The notes: generated by a model not told the origin, from the sequence alone. A stretch of DNA of 64,000 nucleotides from UBA11865 sp963749825 (GCA_963749825.1 CAVVOI010000014.1:124001-188000); one strand, 5' to 3'; shown: positions 51,365 through 61,408, numbered from the stretch's first letter. Translations and numbers: made by a program.

Positions 51365-52279
51365 TTATTGTTCGCCTGTAGCGAGCCACTTTTTTACCTG
51401 TTCCCAGGCAAGCCAATTAGAGGACGGCTGCGGTCTTGGCGCAAGAGGTGGACCTGCAGCAATACCCCGCTGGTCGATCATATCTTTGATAGCTCCAATC
51501 CTCGCGCCGGCTGGAATTTTATCTAGTAACTCATTTATTAACTTTTGATTATATCTTGCTCGATCAAGTTCCCCAGCGAAAAAATCCTTGACTAATTCTA
51601 CAAATGGTTCAGGGATAGCAGTAGCTAGGCCACTTATCAATCCATAAGCTCCCAAGGCTAACGATCCCAGGGCGATTCGCTCATTCCCCACCAGCACAAT
51701 GGCATCTTCAGAAGCAACGTCAATTAGTTCTCGAATCTTCTGGGCATTGGGGTTGCTGCACTTTACGCCGGCGAAGGAAGGTATGGCTGTTTTCATCCGT
51801 CGCAAAAGATCAGGGCTTACACCATTTACCGCCATTTGAGGGATATCATACGCGAAAAACGGAGTATCCGGCGCGGCCGCGGCGATGGCTTTGAAATGGC
51901 CCAATATCGCATCGTCGTGGACAGGATAGAATAAAGGCGTGACGGCGACTATGCCATCGGCCCTAATTGAAGCCGCATGTTCAGCAAGCGAGATGCTTTC
52001 TCGGGTATTATTGGCGCCTACATGAACCAGTATGGGCACCCGCATCGCTGCTGCCGACAATGCTGTTTCGTGTAGCATCATTCGTTCATCTTGTGGCAGT
52101 AAAATTCCTTCACCGGTAGAGCCACCAACAAATAGGCCGTTTACTCCGGAATTGATTAAGAAATCTACAAGTTGCTCGACGACAAACCCGGATACTTTTT
52201 CACTATCCGGGTCAATAGGTGTCGCCATCGCAGGTAGGACGCCACCATAAATCTTTTGTCTCAGGTTTTCATATTTCAT
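51365..52279 (-). CDS. Dihydrodipicolinate synthase / N-acetylneuraminate lyase family aldolase
   Basis: A 304-residue class I aldolase. GGSTGEGILL binds the keto-acid carboxylate, FFAYDIPQM has the catalytic Tyr, and FAGVKCSN has the Schiff-base Lys. The family includes DapA (lysine synthesis), NanA and 2-keto-3-deoxy sugar aldolases. The Tyr-Asp-Ile-Pro (not Tyr-Asn-xx-Pro) motif is nearer to NanA and KDG-type aldolases, so a true DapA role is uncertain. It starts 7 bases after the aminotransferase gene, clearly the same operon. Confidence 0.88.
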   Translation of the reverse strand: MKYENLRQKIYGGVLPAMATPIDPDSEKVSGFVVEQLVDFLINSGVNGLFVGGSTGEGILLPQDERMMLHETALSAAAMRVPILVHVGANNTRESISLAEHAASIRADGIVAVTPLFYPVHDDAILGHFKAIAAAAPDTPFFAYDIPQMAVNGVSPDLLRRMKTAIPSFAGVKCSNPNAQKIRELIDVASEDAIVLVGNERIALGSLALGAYGLISGLATAIPEPFVELVKDFFAGELDRARYNQKLINELLDKIPAGARIGAIKDMIDQRGIAAGPPLAPRPQPSSNWLAWEQVKKWLATGEQ

Positions 52280-52286
52280 ATTCTTG

Positions 52287-53618
52287 TTACTCGCCTATCA
52301 TTGTTTTTTCGCTGTCTGCCAGGACCTGATCGAATGTGCGTAATCCTTCGTCAATCATTTCCCAGGATATATTTAGAGCCGGTGTCATACGAATGGAATT
52401 GACTCCACAAGGAAGTAATAAGAGACCTTGCTCAAATGCTCCCTGGATTATTCTGTTTCGCAAGCCTTTCGCGCGTTCTTTGGTACTTCTGTCCTTGACA
52501 AATTCCATTCCTATCATCAAGCCACGGCCGCGAATATCGCCAATACTTGGGTGTCTCATTTGCAACTCGGCTAGGGCATCCATGATGTAACTGCCTTTCT
52601 CTTTGGCTTGAGTGAGCAAGTTTTCCCGTTCAATGACTTCTAAAGTGGCTGAGGCGGCCGCTATCGCCAGTGGATTGCCTCCAAAAGTGCTGCCATGCGA
52701 ACCAGGTCCCCATGTCATCAGATCCTTGCGGGCGATGATTCCACCTATCGGCAGACCACTGCCAATACCCTTAGCGAAACAAATGATGTCGGGTTCAATG
52801 TTTTCATGCTCAACGGCCCACCATCTTCCTGAGCGGGCAATGCCACTTTGAATTTCGTCCGCTATCAACAAAATGCCGTATTTGTCGCATAGTTCTCGCA
52901 ACCGGCCGAAGAAACCTTCCGCCGGAACGACATAACCGCCCTCGCCCTGGATCGGTTCTATGAGGATTCCGGCGACGTCGTGAGGGGACAGGAAAGTCCG
53001 GAATAGCTCATTTTCAATGTAATCGGCGACCGCTTCGCCGTAGCTCTGCCCGTCCTGGGTTACCAGAAGGGGTCTGTACGGATCGGGGTAGGGTACGTGA
53101 TGTACTTTTATACCGGAGTGATAATTGGCTCGCTGGACAGTTTTGCTAGCCGTGAAGCTTAAAGACCCCATCGTGCGGCCGTGGAAGGCGCCTAAAAAAC
53201 CAATGAATTTCGTCCGCCGCGTCTGATACATGGCTAATTTTATGGCTGCTTCGACGGCTTCCGTACCCGAGTTCCCAAAATAGACCAAAGTATCATCCAT
53301 AGGTGCAATAGCCTGCAATTTTTCTGCTAGTTCAACTGCCTGGGGGTAGTAGAAATCGCTGAGGCAAATGTGCCAAAACAACTCCATTTGTTCCTTCACT
53401 TTTTCTACAACATACGGGTGCCGGTGTCCGACATTTAGCACAGCAACCCCGGCCATGAAGTCGATATAACGTTTTCCATCAACGTCCCATAACTCAGAAC
53501 CCTGGGCATGATCGACTACAAGAGGGTATTCGCGTCCATAAGATGGAGAAAGACTGTCGTGATCGCGTTGGATGATGGCCTGGCCCAGAGGGCCTGAACC
53601 TGAGAGAGTTTTGTACAT
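52287..53618 (-). CDS. Class III PLP-dependent aminotransferase
   Basis: A 443-residue enzyme. RYIDFMAGVAVLNVGHRHP, VYFGNSGTEAVEAAIKLA, FHGRTMGSLSFT, LIADEIQSGIARSG and the PLP Lys in ICFAKGIGSGLPIGG cover the class III core. It transfers an omega-amino group, as with acetylornithine, 4-aminobutyrate or similar substrates. ATG 53618 with GGAG six bases upstream is preferred over the in-frame 53630. It lies 23 bases after clpS and 7 before the aldolase gene. Aminotransferase plus aldolase suggests an amino-acid or amino-sugar degradation step (inference). Confidence 0.9.
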   Translation of the reverse strand: MYKTLSGSGPLGQAIIQRDHDSLSPSYGREYPLVVDHAQGSELWDVDGKRYIDFMAGVAVLNVGHRHPYVVEKVKEQMELFWHICLSDFYYPQAVELAEKLQAIAPMDDTLVYFGNSGTEAVEAAIKLAMYQTRRTKFIGFLGAFHGRTMGSLSFTASKTVQRANYHSGIKVHHVPYPDPYRPLLVTQDGQSYGEAVADYIENELFRTFLSPHDVAGILIEPIQGEGGYVVPAEGFFGRLRELCDKYGILLIADEIQSGIARSGRWWAVEHENIEPDIICFAKGIGSGLPIGGIIARKDLMTWGPGSHGSTFGGNPLAIAAASATLEVIERENLLTQAKEKGSYIMDALAELQMRHPSIGDIRGRGLMIGMEFVKDRSTKERAKGLRNRIIQGAFEQGLLLLPCGVNSIRMTPALNISWEMIDEGLRTFDQVLADSEKTMIGE

Positions 53619-53641
53619 GATGATCTCCAATTTAGATTCAA

Positions 53642-53959
53642 TTATTCGGGTTCGATAGAAAAAGTTAACGGGTACCCTTCCAGGCTTGATGCAAAATGAG
53701 CGCGACCCACCTTATACTCTGCGTCTTTTAGAGGCAATACAGCTACAAGGGCAATTCCGCCGGTGTGAGCTGTCCAGGTGACTCGTTCAGCATCGACCGA
53801 GTTCAGATGGAAAAAACGCAAAAGGATGCTTATGACGAAATCATATGGCGTGACTTCGTCGTTGTGAATGAGCACGCGGTGTAGACCCTCGAGTTCCTCT
53901 TCTTGTTTATTTTCTACAGCCTCTTCAACTTCTGGCAGAGAAAGTGACAATTGGCCCAT
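53642..53959 (-). CDS. clpS: ATP-dependent Clp protease adaptor ClpS
   Basis: A 105-residue adaptor that hands N-degron proteins to the ClpAP or ClpCP protease. After a flexible acidic N-terminus, IHNDEVTPYDFVISILLRF carries the N-end residue pocket Asn-Asp, and VTWTAHTGGIALVAV the conserved His. The end LTFSIEPE is typical. It is the first gene of an operon with a class III aminotransferase and aldolase. No clpA or clpC is nearby. Confidence 0.93.
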   Translation of the reverse strand: MGQLSLSLPEVEEAVENKQEEELEGLHRVLIHNDEVTPYDFVISILLRFFHLNSVDAERVTWTAHTGGIALVAVLPLKDAEYKVGRAHFASSLEGYPLTFSIEPE

Positions 53960-54108
53960 TCCGGAATTATAGATGACGGCATTGGGGCAAGCAATTGTTG
54001 ATTGCGAAACTAATTCTACGCCGAACCTGTAAAAAGGATCGTTCCTGAATGTAGACTACGGCAATTTTGTCCGGCCTGTGAAAGAGGCTTGCCGGGCAAA
54101 CAGAAACA

Positions 54109-55240
54109 TCATCCAGTCCACGATGGCAGGCTGGAAACCGGCACAGTCTCGTTTAGATAGTAGGAATGTACCCAACCTGTCACACCGTTGGGCAAAACCG
54201 CTCTAACCCATGTATTGGCGTTATCGCGATGGGTTAAGGTCACTACCGTACCGCGACCAATCGTGGTTAGAATGTTATAACTCACGCCGGGTCCTGACCG
54301 CACGTTTAGCCAATATGCTGTGACAACACCATTATTAGGACCATTTACAGGTGGAGGTATCGGAGTGATGGTACCTGAAGCGGGTGCCCAGGAAAGCTGT
54401 GCGACGGCGTAGTCACGATTTTCATAATACTCCATGCGAACTGGAATCCAGCCTCCCTGAAGATAGATATCGGCCGAATAGGTTGTTGCACCCTGATCGA
54501 GCCATTGATCGATGAGTAGTTGGTTATTAACCCAAAGGCGAACGCCATCATCGGCTGTGACGGTGAACCTATATGTTCCCGACGTCACCTGGATATTATT
54601 TGTCCAGCGAATGGAGACATAATTTTCTTGTATCGTGCCAGGTACAGGAGAGCTCAATCCCCAGTCGAAATTTATCTCTGCATCATCCCGGATGATGGAT
54701 GCGGGGGGCGTCAAAGACATATTGTTGAAATATTCACCGCGCCAATGATTAATACTTTCTGGCCCTGGGGTGGGCAATTTGGCCCAAGTTAATCTAGCGA
54801 TGGCACCGCCCCAGGCTTCGTAGTACTTCACTAGGACATCGTGATCGCCATCAGGCAGTTGGATGTCGGCACTGATGGATCGAACTTCTCCATCGCGCCA
54901 GTCGTCAATGATCCTTTGTCCGGCAACCCAGACTTGCATGCCATCGTCCATGGTCGCTGTGAACCGATAAGTTCCGGCATGGAAGGTTGATTTTCCTTTT
55001 CCATTGGGCTGAGAAATAATCACGATTGACTTGACCGGCAGGAGATCCGTTGCCCCAGTTATGATTAATTTCGTCTTCTTGGCGTACTAAAACGGGACTA
55101 CCGCCTAAGCCGGTGTTATTCCAATATTTGGCCGTCCAGAATTCATCTTGTTCGGCCGCGGCCAATCCGGGTAACAAGGCTAAGAGCAGAAAGACGGCAG
55201 TATAAAAGAGGACTCCGCGAACGATTCGATGCTTGAACAT
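54109..55240 (-). pseudogene. Secreted protein with two PA14 domains and an SH3b domain, frame-broken
   Basis: A signal peptide (hydrophobic core VLFYTAVFLLLALLPGLAAA) opens the gene. The first PA14-type domain starts WTAKYWNNTGLGG and reaches FSAQWK; from there the frame changes, and GKSTFHAGTYRFTATMDDG continues it one frame over. A second PA14 domain follows with WRGEYFNNMSL, RWTNNIQVTSGTYRFTVTADDG and VRMEYYE. The C-terminus is a bacterial SH3 domain, with WLNVRSGPGVSYNILTTIGRG and GVTGWVHSYYL. Removing one A (minus strand) from the run at 54997-55000 makes a 376-residue protein. PA14 usually binds glycans and SH3b peptidoglycan, so a surface role is likely. The break may be a sequence error. 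Confidence 0.78.
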
Positions 55241-55657
55241 TTTTTCCTCGCAACTTGGAACCTAGTTGTATATACCAATATCAAGAAGGATGGCGCAAGC
55301 TGATATCAGGATTTTTTCCACCGATTAACTACACTCTATATCGTAATCAAATTTGGTCGAGAACACAATGGATTCTTGAGTAATTCGACCGTCAATTTGG
55401 GGAACTTGTCCCAAGACCAAAACAGTCAAATACAATCCATCGGTCGAAAAACAGAGGTTTCAAGGTCCAATTGGGCAGGGCATTAAGTCTTTTTCCTAGT
55501 AGCAAGAAACTTCGATCCCGCCAGCTGGATCTGAACCAAAATCTGCCAAAATTCTATTTTTGAACCCGAATAATCAGAGGAAGATGAACCTATGAGAGGT
55601 AGCTAGTTATCGATATCTACCAGAAAAATAATGATTCGGTAAAGCGTTGAGGTTAGA
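55241..55657. other. Intergenic region with no gene
   Basis: 417 bases of AT-rich sequence between two minus-strand surface-protein genes. I see no tRNA, convincing terminator or coding frame. It probably holds the promoter of the PA14/SH3b gene, though no strong match is visible. Confidence 0.5.
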
Positions 55658-56527
55658 CTATTTCAACAGCTTTTCGACGAATGCTGGAGGAAGTGGTGCT
55701 ATTGGAGCGGCCCAGTCCAAACCATACGGTTGGCCTGAATAATTGAGGCAGGCGATGATTTCCCGGTTATTGTCCGGCCTTGTACCTGGCGCATGGATTT
55801 CACTAATATGGCTGAAGCCCCGGTCGTTACTGCTCCAACCCACAAGGCCAAAATTTTTCGCGTAGTAATATCGCTCGACAGGTTCGGCGTTCGGCGCTAA
55901 TAACCAAGCCAACTGTACGACGCCATTCAACGTGATCCCACCAGGAAACGTAAAAGTTGAATAGAATTCCTCAAATTTTAACCAGGTCCTATGCGTACCT
56001 TGATTCACTTGACCACAATCCGTATCCCGATAAAAAGTCACGACAGGATTGCGCTCGAAGATCCCACCGACATGCCAGAATCGGGGAGCCCAAGGGGAGC
56101 CATATTGGCCATATTCACGCAGTGTGTAATATTCACCATTACCGGGACTGGTATCTGTTCCTCGGTAAATATAATTAGCGCTAGCCCAGAGTTCTTCCCA
56201 TTCGGCCGAAATCTCGCTCCCTTTTGTATGGAAAAATTTATAGCCTTCAATCTGCGTTTGATGCCTGGCCTGGCTATTGTTGATGCTGCGCCATACCTCA
56301 TAGAGCCGGCCGTCGCCGACCATGTATGTGGCCAGATCATAGACGCCATCAGGTGGCTTAGCGAACTGTTGGGTGAACAGAGGCATGTAAATAATCACGG
56401 TGGGTGGCTCCGATGCAGAGGCCGCGATAGCAGGAGAGCGGTAATCTCTGGCAATCATTGAAAAAGCGATTACCAGCAATCCGGAAAAAATAAACAGGGC
56501 CAAGATAAAGTTGAGCGATCGTTTCAT
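55658..56527 (-). CDS. Secreted/anchored hypothetical protein
   Basis: A 289-residue protein. An N-terminal hydrophobic segment (residues ~6-26: FILALFIFSGLLVIAFSMIA) is a signal peptide or anchor, and the rest is extracytoplasmic. It is rich in Tyr and Trp (GYKFFHTKG, YGSPWAPRFWHVGGIFERNP, ERYYYAKNFGLVGWSS). It contains two well separated Cys, in RDTDCGQV and IACLNYSG. No family is recognised. ATG 56527 is preferred over TTG 56536. It lies among surface-protein genes. Confidence 0.7.
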   Translation of the reverse strand: MKRSLNFILALFIFSGLLVIAFSMIARDYRSPAIAASASEPPTVIIYMPLFTQQFAKPPDGVYDLATYMVGDGRLYEVWRSINNSQARHQTQIEGYKFFHTKGSEISAEWEELWASANYIYRGTDTSPGNGEYYTLREYGQYGSPWAPRFWHVGGIFERNPVVTFYRDTDCGQVNQGTHRTWLKFEEFYSTFTFPGGITLNGVVQLAWLLAPNAEPVERYYYAKNFGLVGWSSNDRGFSHISEIHAPGTRPDNNREIIACLNYSGQPYGLDWAAPIAPLPPAFVEKLLK

Positions 56528-57045
56528 TTTGACCAAAATATCTCTAGCACAAGCACCAACAATGATGTCTCCATCTACTTTAACATAAATATTATGGAAA
56601 CCAATTATATTCCAGCACCAAATTCATAGGAGCCAATAGACAAAGGTTTTTAGACAAGAGCCCATAAAGCAGACTTAATCCATTGCACAGTTTCGGCCAC
56701 TTCGATTATGGCGATTTAGATAACATTTATCAGGTACAACTTTCTTGCGATCTGGCGCGAGGATCCCCTCTAGACATGTTTTGAATGGTTGAGGTTTGTT
56801 GAGAGTTGCATATGAAAAAAAAGAGTTCAGCAATGACGTAATCGTCAAGTTTTGCTATATTCCTTTGCCGACTGGACGCTGAAAAAAGCTTGTATCAATT
56901 TATTAGACATTTAAAACCGCATTTTCCTAATAAAAACACCTGATGTTACGAAATCAAGAAAAGACTGATATTAGAGTCGACATTATAGCGGCGACATTAT
57001 GGCGGCATTATTGTTTTTATTGCTCATCGGTTTCTTGGTAACTTC
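56528..57045. other. Divergent intergenic region with short tandem repeats
   Basis: 518 bases between divergent genes, AT-rich, no coding frame found. Near the right end is a tandem 14-bp repeat (listed separately), 41-68 bases before the membrane glycosyltransferase start. Confidence 0.5.
56978..57005. repeat. Two tandem 14-bp direct repeats
   Basis: CGACATTATAGCGG (56978-56991) and CGACATTATGGCGG (56992-57005) differ at one base. A partial third copy (CATTATT) follows. Confidence 0.65.
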
Positions 57046-59589
57046 ATGATAAAGCAACAATCACTTATCTGGAAGATAACGCAAGGAGCGCTGGTTTTCC
57101 TCTTTTATCTTGTCGTCACAGTTCCCATGACCTGGCCACTGTTTCGAAATATCTCAACTCATCTCAACGGCAGTTCAACAGATGCATTATTGCACTATTG
57201 GAACGGTTGGTGGGTACTTCAGGCGTTAAAAAACGGCACATCCCTGTTTACGACTGGATACTTGTTCCACCCGATTGAGGTAAGTCTTGCTTATCACAAT
57301 TTTGCCTGGCTAAACATCATTCCATGGCTTGCTTTACAGACAGTGATCGACGAAATAGCTGCCTATAATCTGGTACTGATCCTAGGTATTGCACTTGGTG
57401 GGCTTGCGACATATCTTTTGGTTAAGGAGTTGTCAGGAAGTCGCCTAGCCGCGCTTATCTCTGGGCTCATTTTCCTGTGCTGGCCATACAGCCTAACCCA
57501 ATTGGACCATCCAAACCTAATCTCGATACAATGGATTGTATTTTTCTTGCTGTTTCTTATTTATACGCTCCGATACGGTCGATTTCGCGATGGAATTCTG
57601 GCTGGCGTTTGTATCGCGTTGGTGGGTTACACAAGGTGGCAATTATTGATACCGGCCGCAATCATGGGTGGAATAATTGTACTTCTTGATCTAACTAGCA
57701 GGGCAAAATTAAATGTGAGTTGGAAGCCGTTGATAGCAGGTGCTATTACAGGCGTTATTTTATTGATACCCGCATCATTGATGCTGTTCGGTCAGCAATC
57801 TTCAACAGAATCCGCCTTAGACAGTCTCCTTCGCGAAGGTGAGGAGTCGACCATGCAGACCGATCTTTTGGCATATATAACTCCTTCTCAAAATCATCCG
57901 GTGTTCGGGAGTATTACGGAAAAACTTTATGATCGCTATTATGAATCTCGAAGTCTCTCGCGACGATTTCCTGCTTATGTTGGCATATCCGTCATCATAT
58001 TGGCTTCATTTGGGATTTGGTACGCTCGCAGAAAAACCGTACCGTGGGTCTTGATGAGTATCATATTTATCCTTCTAGCATCAGGCCATGAGTGGAAAAT
58101 CAATGGTCAATTATTTAGTGGGATACCAACTCTATATCGAATACTGGAGCCATTGTACGTCTTTCGATTAATGAGAGTTCCTGACCGATATAATATGTTC
58201 CTTGCTCTGCCAAGCGCGGTACTGGCAGGTTATGGAACGCTCTACTTATTAAAAAAAGCTGAACCGTTCAAAAAGCCGACGGTATTAAGTCTGTCCATAT
58301 TGATTGGAGCGATAATCTTATTTGAATATATCTCCACCCCAATAGAACAACACGAAACTAAGCTGTCCTCATTTTACGATTCATTGGCTACCCAAACCAG
58401 CCGTAAGGCTATCTTGGATTTGCCAATAAATTCTATCAAGTCGAAACGTAATATGTTTGCCCAAACGATTCACAATCGGCCGATCGTTTTTGGTCATATT
58501 TCCAGAGAACCTTTCGGAGCCTACGAATACATCAACCAGAACCCTCTACTCAGTGGATTGAAACAGAATAATGAGATGTCACCGTGGTTAACTGATGTTA
58601 CCGAAGAGTTGATCACACTTGCGGCAGACGACATCGAATTCATCGTGATGCATAAAGACCAGATTACGCCTGATCGAATCGAGCACTGGAAGCGCTTTCT
58701 ACCATTTGATCCGCTATTCGAAGATGAAAATGTGGTTGCCTACTCAACTTCTCCAGTGGCGGATAAGGATTTTGCTTTGCTTGAGGAACTATCGCCTGGT
58801 ATCGGACCTGTCAGAGTGGTTACTTCGTCGGACTGCATCAAACCGGGAGAGGTTCTGGAAGTGGATGTAGCCTGGGGTACGACGGTACCGATTGACCAAA
58901 ATTACGAGATAGTCCTCAGTTTAAACGATTTTCAAAAAGGTTCACGGAACGAGACTGTGCTGATGACTGAAGAATTACAGTCGTCCAATTGGGGTAAGAA
59001 TAATCTTTCCTGGGTTTATTACACAACATATCTCGATCCAAGCATACCTGAAAGCGTTTACCAACTTGAAATATCGTTTAAAGAAAATGGAGGAAACAAC
59101 GAAGGATCGATCTTACCCATTGGAAATCTTCTGGTGACTCAGGAGGAGTGCGATTATGACCTGCCACCAAAAGCCACTCGCCTCAATGTGGTTTTTGGAG
59201 AACAGTTGCGACTTATTGGCTATCAGTTATCGAGACCAGATGACAACCATCTTGATGCGACATTGTATTGGAAGTCAGAACAACGTATGCTTAACGATTA
59301 TAAGGTCTTTGTACATGTATTTGAAAAGGAAACAGGGATTCCGGTGGCACAGGATGATTCTATGCCGAAACGAGGTGATTTTCCGCTAAGCTTCTGGGCA
59401 CCAGGAGAGCAGGTAAAGGATCAAATTCCTATATCATTAATAGATGCACCGGCTGGTCGATATGGTGTTGCCATTGGTGTATATGATCCGCTTACAGGTG
59501 AACGTTTACCAGTTTTCGATAGAGATGGATTTAAACCAGAAGATTATCGCTTGATCTTAAAGAGTGAAACGGTAGTGGTCAGTAATTGA
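57046..59589 (+). CDS. GT-C-type membrane glycosyltransferase-like protein with extracytoplasmic tail
   Basis: An 847-residue protein. The first ~430 residues hold about eleven hydrophobic helices. A first outer loop, STHLNGSSTDALLHYWNGWW, contains the acidic residue usual in polyprenyl-phosphate-sugar-dependent (GT-C) enzymes. The C-terminal ~400 residues are extracytoplasmic and end in a beta-sandwich with LDATLYWKSEQRMLNDYKVFVHVF, read as ATLYWKSEQ and YKVFVHVF, and GRYGVAIGVYDPLTGERLP. The family expectation is transfer of a sugar from a lipid carrier to a surface polymer or protein. ATG is at 57046. The precise activity is not shown. Confidence 0.75.
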   Translation: MIKQQSLIWKITQGALVFLFYLVVTVPMTWPLFRNISTHLNGSSTDALLHYWNGWWVLQALKNGTSLFTTGYLFHPIEVSLAYHNFAWLNIIPWLALQTVIDEIAAYNLVLILGIALGGLATYLLVKELSGSRLAALISGLIFLCWPYSLTQLDHPNLISIQWIVFFLLFLIYTLRYGRFRDGILAGVCIALVGYTRWQLLIPAAIMGGIIVLLDLTSRAKLNVSWKPLIAGAITGVILLIPASLMLFGQQSSTESALDSLLREGEESTMQTDLLAYITPSQNHPVFGSITEKLYDRYYESRSLSRRFPAYVGISVIILASFGIWYARRKTVPWVLMSIIFILLASGHEWKINGQLFSGIPTLYRILEPLYVFRLMRVPDRYNMFLALPSAVLAGYGTLYLLKKAEPFKKPTVLSLSILIGAIILFEYISTPIEQHETKLSSFYDSLATQTSRKAILDLPINSIKSKRNMFAQTIHNRPIVFGHISREPFGAYEYINQNPLLSGLKQNNEMSPWLTDVTEELITLAADDIEFIVMHKDQITPDRIEHWKRFLPFDPLFEDENVVAYSTSPVADKDFALLEELSPGIGPVRVVTSSDCIKPGEVLEVDVAWGTTVPIDQNYEIVLSLNDFQKGSRNETVLMTEELQSSNWGKNNLSWVYYTTYLDPSIPESVYQLEISFKENGGNNEGSILPIGNLLVTQEECDYDLPPKATRLNVVFGEQLRLIGYQLSRPDDNHLDATLYWKSEQRMLNDYKVFVHVFEKETGIPVAQDDSMPKRGDFPLSFWAPGEQVKDQIPISLIDAPAGRYGVAIGVYDPLTGERLPVFDRDGFKPEDYRLILKSETVVVSN

Positions 59590-59707
59590 CAGAGATCGCG
59601 ATTGGTATTTCACAGTTGCGATTTTTGTTCTTAACATCGAAGGAACTGTGTTTCTCTTCCTAAGGGCAAGTTTCGGGCGATCAGAGGTTGATTCTTAGCG
59701 CGGAATT

Positions 59708-61408
59708 ATGATAAAAAAACTGGCCAACTCTAAAGCCACACGAAACCTTCTGCTTTTCGTGGCTATGTTCCTAGCCATCAGCCTACCACGGATGTTATCC
59801 TTGAAGCAGTCGGTGGTGGTCGACGAGTCAAAATGGTTGGTACGCTCGGCCAATTTTTTGAGTGCGGTATCCGTCGGCAGCTATGCTGACACCTACCAGA
59901 GGGAGCATCCAGGTGTGACGACGATGTGGGCGGGAGCATTGGGCCTGGCGCGGCTTTTTCCTGAATACAAAGACGGGGAAATAACTGATGTCGATCGAGT
60001 GCAACTCATTTCGATATTGCAGCAAGCCGGTTACGAACCTCTAGAAGCTTTAGTCTCGGCCCGTGTTTTTGTCGTATTGATAAACTCTACTGTCCTTTTA
60101 TTCGCTTTCGCCTATGCAAAGAAACTGCTTGGCACAGCTGCCGCAACACTAGGCACACTGTTTATTGCTTTCAGTCCTTTTCACGCGGCACATACTCAGA
60201 TTTTGCACCTGGACGGACTGATGGGATCGTTCATGCTACTGTCATTGCTCGCCTTCTTAAGTTTTAGCTCCTATCATCGCCTTTCTGATCTGCTCGTGTC
60301 GGGCATAGCCGCCGGGCTGAGTTGGCTGACCAAATCACCGTCGCTTGTTTTGCTACCAACAGTCGGACTGCTGGCGCTAGTGTTCGATTTTCGCCGGCTC
60401 AAACCGCAGGAAGGTAATGGTGCAATCAGGATGCTCTGGCCGACCATTAGAGCATTATTCTTTTGGGTGGTGATCGCCTGTATGACTTTTATTGTGCTGT
60501 GGCCAGCCATGTGGGTTGACCCAGTAGAATCGGTAATGAAGATTCTCACTTCGACCATAGGATATGCTGTCGAAGGCCATGATAACGCTATCTTTTTTGA
60601 TGGGCGGATTTTTCCCGATGGCAGAATCGGGCGGGAAGTGTTGCAATTCTACCCAGTAACATACCTGTGGCGAGCTACGCCAGTTGTTCTATTCGGATTG
60701 CCTTTCAGCCTAATCGCTTTTCTTAAGCGTGATTATCCGCTGCGCCGCTTCCAAAGCCGAGCAACTGTTGCAGGACTGCTCCTTGCCGTAGTCACTTTTG
60801 TCCTCGTCATGAATTTTGGTACAAAGAAATTTGATCGATATTTGATTCCAGCTTATGCGCCCCTGGACCTTATCTCTGCCACTGGGTGGATAGCTTTCGC
60901 TAATGTCGCTGTCAAGGTAAAGAGTTGGCAGCATCGCCGGCTAGTGAAGCTTAGTGTTCTAGGCACGGCCGTTGTCCTTCAACTCCTTTTGTTGTTATCA
61001 GTATATCCCTACTATCTCAGCTACTATAATGTCGTGCTTGGCGGCGGCAAAAGGGCTCAAGACGTCATGACCATTGGCTGGGGCGAAGGCTTAGACGCGG
61101 CCGCTCGTTATCTAAATGAGAAACCGAACCCGGGCTCATTGCGTGTCGCCTCCTGGTACAGAAACAGCTTCCTTTTTCACTTTGAAGGTCAAACGGATAG
61201 TATACCGAGCGTTCTTGACGAACAGGGCTTAAACACGATATTTGAAGCGGACTATGCTGTGATCTATATACATCAATGGCAACGCGATCTCCCTAAGATG
61301 TTGCTGGATCGGCTGCGCGAGCGCAATCCGGAATATCGTGTCTGGATAAATGGATTAGAATACGCGCGGATCTACAACTTGAAGGAAGGTAGTCTTGAAT
61401 CAGGCTAG
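59708..61408 (+). CDS. PMT/ArnT-like (GT39/GT83) membrane glycosyltransferase
   Basis: A 566-residue membrane protein with about 11-12 helices. VVVDESKWLVRSANF in the first outer loop has the Asp-Glu pair typical of protein O-mannosyl and ArnT-type transferases, and QREHPGVTTMWAGALG follows as in many bacterial family members. The late soluble segment (~455-560) contains YLNEKPNPGSLRVASWYRNS and DYAVIYIHQWQRD. It uses a polyprenyl-phosphate sugar as donor outside the cell membrane. It is 118 bases after another GT-C gene on the same strand, probably a glycosylation cluster. Confidence 0.85.
   Translation: MIKKLANSKATRNLLLFVAMFLAISLPRMLSLKQSVVVDESKWLVRSANFLSAVSVGSYADTYQREHPGVTTMWAGALGLARLFPEYKDGEITDVDRVQLISILQQAGYEPLEALVSARVFVVLINSTVLLFAFAYAKKLLGTAAATLGTLFIAFSPFHAAHTQILHLDGLMGSFMLLSLLAFLSFSSYHRLSDLLVSGIAAGLSWLTKSPSLVLLPTVGLLALVFDFRRLKPQEGNGAIRMLWPTIRALFFWVVIACMTFIVLWPAMWVDPVESVMKILTSTIGYAVEGHDNAIFFDGRIFPDGRIGREVLQFYPVTYLWRATPVVLFGLPFSLIAFLKRDYPLRRFQSRATVAGLLLAVVTFVLVMNFGTKKFDRYLIPAYAPLDLISATGWIAFANVAVKVKSWQHRRLVKLSVLGTAVVLQLLLLLSVYPYYLSYYNVVLGGGKRAQDVMTIGWGEGLDAAARYLNEKPNPGSLRVASWYRNSFLFHFEGQTDSIPSVLDEQGLNTIFEADYAVIYIHQWQRDLPKMLLDRLRERNPEYRVWINGLEYARIYNLKEGSLESG

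Noticed and set aside
55991..56461. 156-residue open frame on the plus strand
   Set aside because: Antisense to the anchored hypothetical protein, which has a proper signal-anchor and better composition.
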